Part shown: positions 1-8,300 of the stretch, in pieces
How the letters are laid out: every line of letters starts with the position of its first letter
Position numbering within the stretch: the first letter of the stretch is position 1
Assembly (NCBI GenBank): GCA_902475415.1
Contig: CABRZK010000005.1
Location: 1 to 23,060 of the forward strand
Reading direction: 5' to 3'
DNA: 23,060 nt
Origin: an uncultured Eubacterium sp.
GTDB lineage: Bacteria; Bacillota; Clostridia; Lachnospirales; Lachnospiraceae
Position numbers and translations under genes: made by a program
The notes under the pieces: model-generated
Seen by the model: the letters and a program-made list of their open reading frames with translations, nothing else
Database searches by the model: none
What the model was told of the DNA's origin: nothing

Positions 1-477
1 CGGACACCAGTTGATCGGGAATTCTTTTTCGTAAGCCAGACCTTCTTTAAACATCTTTACAAAGATCCACTGGGTCCATTTGTAGAACTCAGGATCTGTG
101 GTGTTTACTTCGCGATCCCAGTCATATAAAGCTGCGATCTCGTTGATCTGCCGTTTGATATTTGCTACGTTGTCTGCGGTTGATTTTGCAGGATGTACAC
201 CCATTTTGATTGCATAGTTTTCAGCCGGCAGACCGAAAGCATCCCATCCCATCGGGTGAATGATATAGTAACCGTTCAATAATTTGTAGCGGCTCCATAC
301 ATCAGAAATTACATATCCTCTCCAGTGTCCGACATGAAGACCATTTCCTGACGGATATGGAAACATGTCCAGACAATAATATTTTGGCTTTTTGCCATCA
401 TCCACATTCACCGGGTGTTCTTCCCAGATATCATGCCATTTTTTTTCTACTGCCCTATGATTATAAGGTACTGTCAT
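1..477 (-). CDS. leuS: Leucyl-tRNA synthetase, N-terminal part (runs off the window)
   Basis: Class I aminoacyl-tRNA synthetase that charges tRNA-Leu in the cytoplasm. The 159 visible residues start MTVPYNHRAVEKKWHDIWEE and carry the class I nucleotide-binding signature FPYPSGNGLHVGH (HVGH at residues 48-51), followed by HPMGWDAFGLPAENYA, which is typical of LeuS. The family is usually about 800 residues, so roughly four fifths lie beyond base 1. The start is fixed by a strong AGGAGG site a few bases upstream. The gene follows a T-box leader with its own promoter, so expression should rise when uncharged cognate tRNA accumulates. Nothing looks broken in the visible part. The identification is secure. 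Confidence 0.97.
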   Translation of the reverse strand, partial: MTVPYNHRAVEKKWHDIWEEHPVNVDDGKKPKYYCLDMFPYPSGNGLHVGHWRGYVISDVWSRYKLLNGYYIIHPMGWDAFGLPAENYAIKMGVHPAKSTADNVANIKRQINEIAALYDWDREVNTTDPEFYKWTQWIFVKMFKEGLAYEKEFPINWCP

Positions 478-503
478 GGTTTCTTCCTCCTAGGTATTGC
501 TTG

Positions 504-556
504 AAATATAAAAAGTCCTTTTGTTTCTGTTTTTCAACTAGAGACGAAAGGACTTT
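504..556 (-). terminator. Intrinsic terminator of the leuS T-box
   Basis: On the minus strand the arms AAAGTCCTTT (547-556) and AAAGGACTTT (512-521) form a perfect 10-bp stem followed by TTATATTTC. The 5' arm lies just downstream of the T-box motif, as needed for the competing antiterminator fold. Confidence 0.9.
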
Positions 557-793
557 ATTTCCGTGGTACCACTCTACTTCATGAAGCATAAGCCTCATGC
601 ACTTATGGATTCTGTAACGGGAACTCCCGCTTTTTCTTACTTGCATCTTCTATAAATTATGAAAATGTTTCGGAAAAAGGACTCCGGGGCCAGTTCAAAG
701 CTCTCTTCTGCTGACTCGCACCAACCGACAGCTCTCTGAAAGAACGATACCGCTTTTACTCTTCCCCCTCCAGGTCGTATACTTTATAAAACA
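504..793 (-). promoter_or_regulatory. T-box riboswitch leader of leuS
   Basis: The transcribed minus strand has the expected order of T-box parts. A Stem I region lies at about 640-780, with the loop-E landmarks AGTA (757-760) and GAA (694-696) and the motif GGTTGGTGCGA. The conserved antiterminator sequence AGAGTGGTACCACGG is at 561-575, and an intrinsic terminator follows at once. T-boxes sense uncharged tRNA: pairing of the tRNA acceptor end with the T-box bulge favours the antiterminator. The specifier triplet is not certain: CUG (691-693) directly follows GAA, but UGG is the triplet one base further on. Confidence 0.92.
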
Positions 794-799
794 TAAAAT

Positions 800-828
800 A
801 TTTTAACTGCAAAGACAGTGTTTGTCAA
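800..828 (-). promoter_or_regulatory. Sigma-A promoter for the leuS T-box transcript
   Basis: On the minus strand TTGACA (823-828) is followed by a 17-bp spacer and TAAAAT (800-805). This places the transcription start near 793, just upstream of Stem I of the T-box. Confidence 0.8.
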
Positions 829-863
829 GGCTTTCCTGTTATTTACACGGGCAGCAAGCCAAA

Positions 864-938
864 GTGTTACTGTTCACTCCATTCCCGGTAACACACCTCG
901 CGATGCACAGAATTTATACCAATCGTATAAATTCGCGA
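864..938. repeat. Inverted repeats in the gap between acetyltransferase and leuS leader
   Basis: Two imperfectly nested dyads fill the gap. GAATTTATAC (910-919) and GTATAAATTC (925-934) are perfect 10-bp arms around a 5-base loop. A TCGCGA palindrome overlaps or flanks them on each side (898-903 and 933-938). GTGTTAC (864-870) pairs with GTAACAC (888-894). Neither has a run of T on the minus strand, so neither is a standard terminator. They may shape the 3' end of the acetyltransferase mRNA or serve as a binding site upstream of the leuS promoter. Confidence 0.45.
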
Positions 939-954
939 AGCATATTTTATCTCG

Positions 955-1554
955 TTATGGCTGCTCATCAAAACGATGGTTTTTAAAATAGTATTCTTTA
1001 TCGTGCTCATTGATCTCACGATATACCTTGCATGGACTTCCAAAAGCAATACAGTTTGCCGGAATGTCTTTTGTTACGATAGAACCGGCACCGATCACGG
1101 AATTTTCTCCGATAGTTACATCCGGAAGAACGACAACATTGGCTCCCAGCCATACATTATCACCAATGGTGATTGGGAATGAATACATTCCGTCTCCCCG
1201 GTGTTCCGGATCAATGGGATGTCCGGTGGTACACAAGGTTACATTCGGTCCGATCAACACATTTTTTCCGATGGTGATCTTCCAGTCATCGATCAGTGTC
1301 AGATTCATATTAGAATAGGTGCCGTCTCCGATGGATACATATTTTCCAACAGCTGCTGTAAGCGGTGGAGTGATCCATACATTTTTTCCTACTTTTCCGA
1401 AAATATCGTGAAGAAGTGCTTCTCTTCCTTCCATATCTTCCGGTGGCATACTGTTGAATTCTCTTACCAGTGCTTTTGTGTGAGCCTGCAGACTCATATT
1501 TTCATCATCATCCTGCCATACATACCCCTGTTTCATTCTCTCCTGCTCAGTCAT
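955..1554 (-). CDS. Maltose/galactoside O-acetyltransferase-like protein (hexapeptide repeat)
   Basis: A 199-residue cytoplasmic acetyltransferase of the LacA/Maa/NodL group, expected to move acetyl from acetyl-CoA to a sugar hydroxyl. An N-terminal Mac-type cap (residues 1-55, starting MTEQERMKQGYVWQ) precedes a left-handed beta-helix of hexapeptide repeats. Examples are ITIGKNVLIGPNVTL and FPITIGDNVWLGANVVVLP. The catalytic histidine of the family is visible in TTGHPID (His112). The length matches the family. The start has a GGGAGGT ribosome site. It stands alone between the leuS leader and a lipoprotein gene, so context does not reveal the true acceptor sugar. The family is secure; the substrate is unknown. 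Confidence 0.9.
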   Translation of the reverse strand: MTEQERMKQGYVWQDDDENMSLQAHTKALVREFNSMPPEDMEGREALLHDIFGKVGKNVWITPPLTAAVGKYVSIGDGTYSNMNLTLIDDWKITIGKNVLIGPNVTLCTTGHPIDPEHRGDGMYSFPITIGDNVWLGANVVVLPDVTIGENSVIGAGSIVTKDIPANCIAFGSPCKVYREINEHDKEYYFKNHRFDEQP

Positions 1555-1693
1555 AGTTTTTCTACCTCCCAGTTAATATTACTACAGGGTTAAGTGTAAC
1601 ATATTTGTGTGGGAAAAGCCATCTGCTCTCGAAGAAAAGTATTGCCACGGTACATAACAGTAACATATAACAGTCAGGTGCTTTTTCATAGCA

Positions 1694-2491
1694 TCAGTTG
1701 TCCATCGAATCGGAAAAAAACAGACGTGGGAAAAGATCTTGTCCGAGCTCTTCCGCGGTATAATCCGCATTGCAGGATACGCTGGGAGCATACAGGTACG
1801 TATATCCATCCCGTATAACCATAAATGCCAGCCAGAAATTGGTATCCTCGTTGTTTCCGCTGGTAAAGGAAACAATATACACCGGATAGGAAAGACTCTC
1901 AGTATAACCATCGTCCTGGTAAACGGAAAGAATGTTATATATGCCACCGTCGGTCAGTTTTTCTGCTGCAAGGGTTGCGTATGCCTCCGGAGTGTCTGGA
2001 AGATCTTCCGGGTTGACATAGCAATAGTCAACGATGCAAGACATCCCGTCTTCTAACATATCGTCATATCGGTGAGTCCCGTCTTCATAATTTTCATTTA
2101 TAAGAGAAATCATACCGGTATAAGGAAGAGCACCTCCCATGAGAACTGGTATGTCCACAGAATTCTCCTGACCGGACGGCGCATCAACAGGGTCTTTATC
2201 TGGTTGTGACGGAGAAGGATCTGCCTCATCAGGTGTATGGGATCCATGATCATTATCTGATTGAGTGCTTTCTGTGGTGTCGACATTTTCAGGAACTTCA
2301 GGTTCGTCCGTTATTATCGGATCAGTGTTTTTTTTCGGGTCAGATGGATCCTCGTCGTTTTGTTTGGTGTTTCTATCTGCAGTAATGAATGGAATCTTGA
2401 AGGGTAATTCGACCGGAAGTTTGAAAGAACAGGATGTCATGGTCAATGCTGCTGTGAGGAGCAGTGAAGCAAAAAGCCATTTTCTTTTCAT
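1694..2491 (-). CDS. Predicted lipoprotein of unknown function
   Basis: A 265-residue protein starting MKRKWLFASLLLTAALTMTSC, a lipoprotein signal peptide with the lipidated cysteine at residue 21. A low-complexity linker rich in D, E, P, S, T and K follows (about residues 40-130). It typically holds a surface domain away from the membrane. The C-terminal domain (about 135-265) has mixed beta/alpha character with several aromatic residues, and I do not recognise it. The ATG at 2491 was chosen because it has an AGGAG site and begins the signal peptide; a longer in-frame start 24 codons upstream lacks both. It is likely anchored on the outer face of the membrane. No function is proposed. Confidence 0.85.
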   Translation of the reverse strand: MKRKWLFASLLLTAALTMTSCSFKLPVELPFKIPFITADRNTKQNDEDPSDPKKNTDPIITDEPEVPENVDTTESTQSDNDHGSHTPDEADPSPSQPDKDPVDAPSGQENSVDIPVLMGGALPYTGMISLINENYEDGTHRYDDMLEDGMSCIVDYCYVNPEDLPDTPEAYATLAAEKLTDGGIYNILSVYQDDGYTESLSYPVYIVSFTSGNNEDTNFWLAFMVIRDGYTYLYAPSVSCNADYTAEELGQDLFPRLFFSDSMDN

Positions 2492-2513
2492 AAGCGTAGT
2501 CTCCTTTCTTCTG

Positions 2514-2522
2514 ATTATAGCA
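2514..2522 (-). promoter_or_regulatory. Possible extended -10 promoter for the lipoprotein gene
   Basis: The minus strand reads TGCTATAAT, an extended -10 element with no good -35 box. The start would fall only about 10 bases before the ribosome site, so the assignment is weak. Confidence 0.3.
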
Positions 2523-2644
2523 AATAGAATGATATACAGAATTCCTTTTTTACATTGTACCATATATTGTGCGGTTTGTGTGACGTTGCCTTATAAAATG
2601 ATCCACTGGTCTTTCGATTATTGTTATCGGTAAACAGTGATTTT

Positions 2645-3436
2645 TCATTGAGGAGAAACGCTGGAGATCCAGTCTTTTGGCGAACAACCGCACTGCTGTT
2701 TAAAATATCGGCTGAAATGAGACATGTTTCGAAATCCGCAGGAAAGAGCCACTTGTTGGATCGGCAGCGCTTCATTTGTCAGTAGATTTTTGGCCTTGTC
2801 AAGACGGACCTGTAGCAGGTCGTTGTGTGGGGTACTGTGAAAAAACTGCCGGTAATAAGCGTAGAACTGACTTTTTTCCAGGTTTATCTGATTGCAGAGT
2901 TGTTCGGTTGTCCAGTGTTTTTCATAATGGCGGAGCATCTCCATGCGAAGTGCCTGAAAATCCCGGTACAACCCTTCTTCTTCTGGGTTATGTCGCTGCC
3001 CTTTTTCAAGTCCACGGGCTGCCGTGACCAGAAGCTGGCAGATCAGTGCACTCTGCATTGCTTCCGTATGAGAACCGCGGGTGATGTATTCCTGCTGCAG
3101 CTTGCGGATGATTTCTTCTATTTCTTCCGGATTTTGCGGATAAAATATCTGGTTTTGCGGAAGCTGAAAATATTCTGCCGGATTCTCCTGTGCAACAAAA
3201 TGAAGATAACTGTTCCGGAACTTCTGTACTGCCTGATAGTGCTGCATCTGTCCTGGTGTGTACAGGATGCAGGCATTTTCTCCGGTAATCAGTATACCAT
3301 TCTCCTGATAAACTTTCATCGGAGTTTTCAGCAATAAAAACAAATAATCGCCGCTCCCCTGTGGACGGTAGATCCGGTCAGCATCCGGGTTGGAGCGGTT
3401 GTATTCGCAAAACTGTATGGAAATATCTGAAATCAT
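2645..3436 (-). CDS. AraC-family transcriptional regulator
   Basis: A 263-residue regulator. The N-terminal half (about 1-130) resembles an AraC sensing/cupin domain, with YLFLLLKTPMKVY and CILYTPGQMQHYQAV. The C-terminal 100 residues carry the paired helix-turn-helix typical of AraC: WTTEQLCNQINLEKSQFYAYYR, then IQQVALSCGFRNMSHFSRYFKQ and CSPKDW. It is divergent from the GH51 arabinofuranosidase gene with a 170-bp shared upstream region. This is the classical arrangement for a local activator that senses a sugar, here presumably arabinose or an arabinoside. The start has a GAGGGTGA ribosome site and a good sigma-A promoter. The family is certain; the ligand and target are inferred from position. 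Confidence 0.9.
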   Translation of the reverse strand: MISDISIQFCEYNRSNPDADRIYRPQGSGDYLFLLLKTPMKVYQENGILITGENACILYTPGQMQHYQAVQKFRNSYLHFVAQENPAEYFQLPQNQIFYPQNPEEIEEIIRKLQQEYITRGSHTEAMQSALICQLLVTAARGLEKGQRHNPEEEGLYRDFQALRMEMLRHYEKHWTTEQLCNQINLEKSQFYAYYRQFFHSTPHNDLLQVRLDKAKNLLTNEALPIQQVALSCGFRNMSHFSRYFKQQCGCSPKDWISSVSPQ

Positions 3437-3468
3437 TACTTCATCACCCTCTCGTATTTTCTACAAAA

Positions 3469-3497
3469 AGCATACCTGACACCGGAAAAAAAGTCAA
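3469..3497 (-). promoter_or_regulatory. Sigma-A promoter of the araC-type gene
   Basis: On the minus strand TTGACT (3492-3497), a 17-bp spacer and TATGCT (3469-3474) lie just upstream of the regulator's ribosome site. Confidence 0.7.
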
Positions 3498-3536
3498 TTA
3501 CTTCGGACAAAAACATCTGGTATTCTTCCAATGTTC

Positions 3537-3545
3537 TGTTACAAT
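3537..3545 (+). promoter_or_regulatory. Likely extended -10 promoter of the GH51 gene
   Basis: The sequence TGTTACAAT is an extended -10 element with a poor -35 region. This is expected for a promoter that needs an activator such as the divergent AraC protein. A short dyad, CTGTT and AACAG, surrounds it and could be part of a binding site. The leader to the ATG would be about 55 bases. Confidence 0.45.
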
Positions 3546-3606
3546 CATAAACAGTACAGACAATACATGTCGAGAGCACATTATATAACCACAGGAGGTT
3601 TTTACA

Positions 3607-5106
3607 ATGAAAAAAGCTGAAATTATTGTAGACAAATATTTCCTCACCGGAGCGGTAGACAAAAGGATCTTCGGTTCTTTTATTGAACATCTGGGAAGAG
3701 CCGTGTACGAAGGAATCTATCAGGAAGGCAACCCGAACTCCGATGCACAGGGATTTCGGAAAGATACCCTGGATCTGGTCAAAGAACTGCAGGTTCCGAT
3801 TGTTCGTTATCCGGGCGGTAACTTTGTATCCGGTTTCCGCTGGGAAGACAGCGTAGGACCAAAAGACAAACGGCCATCCAGACCGGAGCTTGCCTGGGGT
3901 GTGATCGAAACCAATCAGTTCGGATTAAATGAATTCGCCGACTGGTCAAAAAAAGCAGGAAGTGATATCATGATGGCTGTCAATTTGGGAACCCGCGGAC
4001 CGGAAGATGCCAAGAATCTTCTGGAATACTGTAACTTCAAAGGCGGCACTTACTACAGTGATCTGCGAAAAGAACACGGTTACAAAGATCCGCACGATAT
4101 CAAAGTATGGTGTCTGGGAAATGAAATGGATGGTCCGTGGCAGATGGGCCATAAAACGGCTACAGAATACGGAAGAATCGCAGCTGAGACTTCCCGTCTG
4201 ATGAAATTCATGGATCCTACGATCGAGACCGTAGCCTGCGGAAGCTCCAATCTGGATATGCCAACCTTCGGTTCCTGGGAATACACCGTTCTGGATGAGG
4301 CTTATGATGAGGTTGATTATATGTCCCTGCATCAGTACTATGGAAACCGTGATGACGATACCCCTGATTTTCTGGCAAGTTCCAAAGGAATGGATGATTT
4401 TATCTCAGGTGTCGTAAGTATCTGCGATGCTGTCAAAGCAAAGAAACACGGCAAAAAGAATATTAACCTGTCCTTCGATGAGTGGAATGTCTGGTATCAC
4501 AGCAACGAAGCAGATGAAAAACTGGAAAAATGGATCCAGGCACCCCATCAGCTGGAAGATATCTACAATTTTGAAGATGCCCTGTTAGTCGGAAGTATGC
4601 TGATTACACTTCTTCGCCATGCAGATCGTGTAAAAATTGCCTGCCTGGCACAGCTGGTCAATGTTATCGCACCGATCATGACTTCTGACACCGGTGCATG
4701 GAGACAGACTATTTTCTATCCGTATTTCCACGCAAGTGTATACGGAAGAGGTACTGTTCTGAACACCCAGGTACACACCCCGGTATATGAAAGCAAAACT
4801 TACGGAGAAGCTCCGTATCTGGATTCTGTATGCATCTGGAATGAGGAAGAAGATACTCTGACAATCTTTGCTGTGAATAAGAGCCTGGAAGAAGATATGG
4901 AAGTCAGCTGTGACCTGAGACAGTTTGAAGGTTACAAAGTAGCTGAACATATCGTTCTGACCAACGATGATCTGAAAGCGGTTAATACAGAAGCCGCTCC
5001 GAACACAGTAGCTCCGACACCCTCTTCTGCTACCAAACTGGAAAATGGCAAATTACAGACCGTCTTTGGGAAACACAGCTGGAATGTAATTCGACTGAGT
5101 AAATAA
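3607..5106 (+). CDS. abfA: Alpha-L-arabinofuranosidase, glycoside hydrolase family 51
   Basis: A 499-residue cytoplasmic enzyme that removes alpha-L-arabinofuranosyl groups from arabinan or arabinoxylan oligosaccharides with retention of configuration. It starts at the family N-terminal strand (IFGSFIEHLGRAVYEGIY). The general acid/base is Glu173 in CLGNEMDGPW and the nucleophile is Glu292 in LSFDEWNVWY. Other family marks are YPGGNFVSGFRWED (68-81) and SLHQYYG. The C-terminal beta domain occupies about 380-499. There is no signal peptide, as usual for GH51 enzymes that act on imported oligomers. It has an AGGAGG site, its own promoter, a divergent AraC gene and a strong terminator. It is the only clear plus-strand gene here. 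Length and catalytic residues are complete. Confidence 0.96.
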   Translation: MKKAEIIVDKYFLTGAVDKRIFGSFIEHLGRAVYEGIYQEGNPNSDAQGFRKDTLDLVKELQVPIVRYPGGNFVSGFRWEDSVGPKDKRPSRPELAWGVIETNQFGLNEFADWSKKAGSDIMMAVNLGTRGPEDAKNLLEYCNFKGGTYYSDLRKEHGYKDPHDIKVWCLGNEMDGPWQMGHKTATEYGRIAAETSRLMKFMDPTIETVACGSSNLDMPTFGSWEYTVLDEAYDEVDYMSLHQYYGNRDDDTPDFLASSKGMDDFISGVVSICDAVKAKKHGKKNINLSFDEWNVWYHSNEADEKLEKWIQAPHQLEDIYNFEDALLVGSMLITLLRHADRVKIACLAQLVNVIAPIMTSDTGAWRQTIFYPYFHASVYGRGTVLNTQVHTPVYESKTYGEAPYLDSVCIWNEEEDTLTIFAVNKSLEEDMEVSCDLRQFEGYKVAEHIVLTNDDLKAVNTEAAPNTVAPTPSSATKLENGKLQTVFGKHSWNVIRLSK

Positions 5107-5114
5107 TTTCTTTT

Positions 5115-5146
5115 AAAAATGCTCCTGGAATCCCAGGAGCATTTTT
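5115..5146. terminator. Bidirectional intrinsic terminator between abfA and the YitT gene
   Basis: GCTCCTGG (5121-5128) and CCAGGAGC (5133-5140) pair perfectly around a 4-base loop. The stem is flanked by AAAAAT on the left and ATTTTT on the right, so it can stop transcription from both converging genes. Confidence 0.92.
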
Positions 5147-5186
5147 GATAACTGTTCTGTAACTATTCAAAGTTCTTGTTATTCTT

Positions 5187-6083
5187 TTATTCTAACGGTT
5201 CCTCATAAAATCTTCCAGCGATTCCCTCGGATTTGACAATGTTGATAAATGCTTCCGGATCCAGGCTGTGAACCAGTGCAGTCACTTCTTTCACCTCATC
5301 TTCTCCCAGTACTGTGTACAGCATGTCTTTGTCCTCTTTCAGATAGCAGCCCTGAACGGCAAGATGTGTGATTCCATGCCTGGTACATTCCATAATCTTC
5401 TGCTCCAGCATTGCTCCGTGACGGGTGACGATGAACATGGTTGCTTTTTGATCTTTTCTGTGAAGTGTGTTGATCGTCTGTGTGGAAACGAACTGGAAAA
5501 TGATGGAATACATCGCAGCTTCAAATCCAAACAGAAAACCTGCGGTCGTAAGTATCACCACATTGATACCAAAAACAAAATTCCAGGACGGTTTATGCAA
5601 TCTGGAGGAAAGATAAACCGCAATAAAATCCGTTCCACCGCTGGAAGCTTTTCCGAACAAAGCAATCGAGATTGCTGTTCCGTTCAGAATCCCGCCAAAT
5701 ACAGACACCAGAAGCGGATCATATGTAATCGGCGTTATCGGGATCAGATCGACCAGAAAAGAGTTCAGTACGATCATCAGTACCGTATATGAGGTAAACT
5801 TTTTCCCGATCATCCGAAAACCGATGATCGCCGGTATCGCATTCAATGCAATATTGATCACCGAATATGGCAATGAAATTCCGAAAAATGTTTCCGCCGT
5901 ACGCTGTAACAAAAGTGATAAACCGGTAAATCCTCCCGGAATCAGATTTCCCGCCCGGACGAAAGATTTGATGTTGACAGACATCAGTAACGATGCGAAA
6001 AGTACGCAGCCTGTCGATATCAGTGGCTGCTTCCATCTTGGGGATGTTCGTACAGTTGCCGGTTGTTGATTTGTAGTTTTCAT
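5187..6083 (-). CDS. YitT-family membrane protein (DUF161 plus DUF2179)
   Basis: A 298-residue integral membrane protein. After a short basic N terminus come about five to six hydrophobic segments (residues 20-200), including SLLMSVNIKSFVRAGNLIPG and GGILNGTAISIALFGKASSG. Together with GGTDFIA these are characteristic of the YitT/DUF161 family. The C-terminal ~85 residues form the cytosolic DUF2179 domain (KATMFIVTRHGAMLEQKI and onward). The transport role of the family is not settled. The start at 6083 (MKTTNQQ) was chosen because GGAGA lies six bases before it; a longer in-frame start 16 codons upstream has no ribosome site. It converges on abfA and has its own promoter. Confidence 0.92.
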   Translation of the reverse strand: MKTTNQQPATVRTSPRWKQPLISTGCVLFASLLMSVNIKSFVRAGNLIPGGFTGLSLLLQRTAETFFGISLPYSVINIALNAIPAIIGFRMIGKKFTSYTVLMIVLNSFLVDLIPITPITYDPLLVSVFGGILNGTAISIALFGKASSGGTDFIAVYLSSRLHKPSWNFVFGINVVILTTAGFLFGFEAAMYSIIFQFVSTQTINTLHRKDQKATMFIVTRHGAMLEQKIMECTRHGITHLAVQGCYLKEDKDMLYTVLGEDEVKEVTALVHSLDPEAFINIVKSEGIAGRFYEEPLE

Positions 6084-6162
6084 TTTGTTCTCCATTATAA
6101 AAAAATTGTAAAAAACTATTGTTGCCTTCACTTAAGGAAGTTTTAGCAGCGTGTTCTATTAT

Positions 6163-6191
6163 AGTATAGCTCTTTTGAGATGTTTCATCAA
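6163..6191 (-). promoter_or_regulatory. Sigma-A promoter of the YitT gene
   Basis: On the minus strand TTGATG (6186-6191), a 17-bp spacer and TATACT (6163-6168). The leader would be about 70 bases. Confidence 0.6.
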
Positions 6192-6507
6192 TGGGAATTC
6201 ATTGGACTTTATTTGTAGATATCTTCTAACATATCAAGTATATGGCTCTCAGGCAGTTCTGTGAACTAATTCCGCAAACTTACTTTCCAGTAAGAATTTA
6301 AACCGTCTGCCAACAGGAAGCTTCAACACTATTGCTATTTTTTCATGCTCCTTTCCGAAGCTATACTACTGGAACGGAAGATACTCTGCTCCAATGTACT
6401 TTGATTTTACCATCTAACAGGCCAAATAACAAGTTGATACCCCGGCACTGTTTTACAGACTAATATTATTATTTTATAGTTAAGCGACAATCTCCATCAT
6501 ACAAGCC
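6192..6507. other. Gap of about 315 bp with no intact gene, possibly decayed coding sequence
   Basis: No RNA gene or repeat was seen. On the minus strand, 6209-6365 reads as two short coding-like pieces in different frames: KIAIVLKLPVGRRFKFLLES and, after one frame change, LPESHILDMLEDIYK followed by a stop at 6209. This could be the 3' end of a decayed gene, but I do not recognise the protein and chance is not excluded. Confidence 0.3.
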
Positions 6508-6550
6508 AAAAAACGAGCATACACCACGACAAAATAATCGGTATATGCTC
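6508..6550 (-). terminator. Intrinsic terminator of the AGCS symporter gene
   Basis: On the minus strand GAGCATATACC (6540-6550) pairs fully with GGTGTATGCTC (6515-6525), allowing one T-G wobble, and is followed by GTTTTTTGG. The wobble pairs only in minus-strand RNA, which supports this orientation. Confidence 0.88.
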
Positions 6551-6576
6551 TCTTATTTACTCATCATCATCTTTTG

Positions 6577-7959
6577 CTATTTTTTAATCACCGGAATCTC
6601 CGTATCATCTTTCGCGTCCAAATTATCCAGGTATTTTTTCGTTTCTTTCACAATAACCGGGGAAAGGAGCAGTACGGCGATCAGGTTCGGGATTGCCATC
6701 AGGGCGTTCAGGATATCGGCGATGTCCCATACTACATCAAGGGCTACTACCGGGGCGATCACAGCTACGGCGATATATAACACACGATAAGGAATCAGTC
6801 CCTTTTTCCCTGCAAAGTATTCCACGCAACGTTCCCCATAATATGCCCATCCAAGGATCGTAGAGAATGCGAAGGAAATGATTCCAACGACAAGGATCAA
6901 AGGCCCGATGACCGGAATCTGATCGAAGGCAAGGGAGGTCAGTACACCACCATCGGTGATCTCATTGGCATTGATAGCCGGGTTTTTCATAATCGTAGAA
7001 ACCAGTACCAGACCGGTCATCAGACATACGACTACAGTATCCCAGAAAGTTCCGGTGGAGGATACCAGTGCCTGGCGTACAGGGTTTCGCGTCTGTGCTG
7101 CCGCTGCGGCAATCGGTGCAGAACCCATACCGGATTCATTGGAAAACAGTCCACGGGCAACTCCGTAACGCATCGCCAGCATGATACCGCTTCCTACCAG
7201 ACCGCCGGCTGCTGCTCCCGGTTGGAATGCCAGGCGACAGATAGTTGTGATTGCAGGAATGATATAGTCATAATTAATTCCAAGAATCACGATACAGCCA
7301 AGCACATAGAAAAGTGCCATAAACGGAACCAGTCGTTCACAGACCCTTGCGATGCTTTTGATTCCACCAAAGATGACAACTGCTGTCAGAACGCCAACGA
7401 TGATTCCGACAACTGCTTTATTGATGTGTAGATTCTCATTGCAGACAGTAGCGATGGCGTTAACCTGTGTGGCACATCCGATACCGAACGAAGCAAACCC
7501 GGCAAATACAGCAAAGATCAGCCCCAGCCACCGCATATGCAAACCGCGTTCCAGTGCGTACATGGCACCACCCTGCATTCGTCCATCTTCGGTTTTGACA
7601 CGATATTTTACTGCAATTAGTGATTCACTGTATTTCGTCGCGATACCGAACACACCGGTAAGCCAGCACCATAAAACGGCACCAGGCCCACCTAAGGCAA
7701 CGGCAGTTCCCACACCGATAATATTTCCGGTTCCGATCGTAGATGCCAGCGCAGTGGCAAGTGCTCCGAACTGACTGACTTCACCATCTGCATCCGGTTC
7801 TTTGGATACGGAAAGCTTGATTCCTTTTGTGATTGTTTTTCTCTGGATAAACCCGGTTCGGACGGTCATGAAAAGATGAGTTCCGAGAAGTAACAGAATC
7901 ATCCCCCAGCCCCAGACTTTTCCATCCATCCAGGTTACCAGTTGACTGAACTTTTCCAT
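6577..7959 (-). CDS. AGCS-family sodium:alanine/glycine symporter
   Basis: A 460-residue membrane carrier that takes up alanine, glycine or a related amino acid with sodium. It contains the family signature around LASTIGTGNIIGVGTAVALGG (about residues 70-90), the loop FGIATKYSESLIAVKYR and FSNESGMGSAPIAAAAA. About ten to eleven hydrophobic segments are visible. The length is normal for AlsT-type carriers. The start at 7959 (MEKFSQLV) is preceded by GGGAGAACAAAC; an in-frame ATG 14 codons upstream lacks such a site. It is a single-gene unit with a clear terminator. No regulator is adjacent. The family is secure; the exact substrate is not deduced. Confidence 0.94.
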   Translation of the reverse strand: MEKFSQLVTWMDGKVWGWGMILLLLGTHLFMTVRTGFIQRKTITKGIKLSVSKEPDADGEVSQFGALATALASTIGTGNIIGVGTAVALGGPGAVLWCWLTGVFGIATKYSESLIAVKYRVKTEDGRMQGGAMYALERGLHMRWLGLIFAVFAGFASFGIGCATQVNAIATVCNENLHINKAVVGIIVGVLTAVVIFGGIKSIARVCERLVPFMALFYVLGCIVILGINYDYIIPAITTICRLAFQPGAAAGGLVGSGIMLAMRYGVARGLFSNESGMGSAPIAAAAAQTRNPVRQALVSSTGTFWDTVVVCLMTGLVLVSTIMKNPAINANEITDGGVLTSLAFDQIPVIGPLILVVGIISFAFSTILGWAYYGERCVEYFAGKKGLIPYRVLYIAVAVIAPVVALDVVWDIADILNALMAIPNLIAVLLLSPVIVKETKKYLDNLDAKDDTEIPVIKK

Positions 7960-8178
7960 ATGTTTGTTCTCCCTTCTGTGGTGTAGATATGTAAATCTCA
8001 TAAATATTTCGTATCTTCATAGTTGCTGAGCGTTTAAAAGATTCTGTACGTTTTCCAGGTGCTCTGATTCCTGTACAGGATATATCAGTTTATGGCATAT
8101 AGCGGAATATTATGCCGGCAATAAGATAACATAGGCTTCGCGATCTTGATATGCAGGAAGATAATTTCCTGTATATCG

Positions 8179-8210
8179 AAAAAAGGCAGACACCCTCTCG
8201 GATGTCCGCC
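8179..8210 (-). terminator. Intrinsic terminator of the 531-residue membrane protein gene
   Basis: On the minus strand GGCGGACATCC (8200-8210), loop GAGA, GGGTGTCTGCC (8185-8195), then TTTTTT. The two wobble pairs form only in the minus-strand transcript. Confidence 0.92.
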
Positions 8211-8300
8211 CTTGGACTTACATATCTCATCTGTATTTTGTTTATCAGTTGATTTTTCTTATTATATCATGAAACTCTTTTGCTGCCAAGTGAAAATTTT

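Noticed and set aside
461..646. A 61-codon minus-strand ORF before leuS
   Set aside because: It overlaps the T-box antiterminator, the terminator and the leuS start, so it is a by-product of the RNA element.
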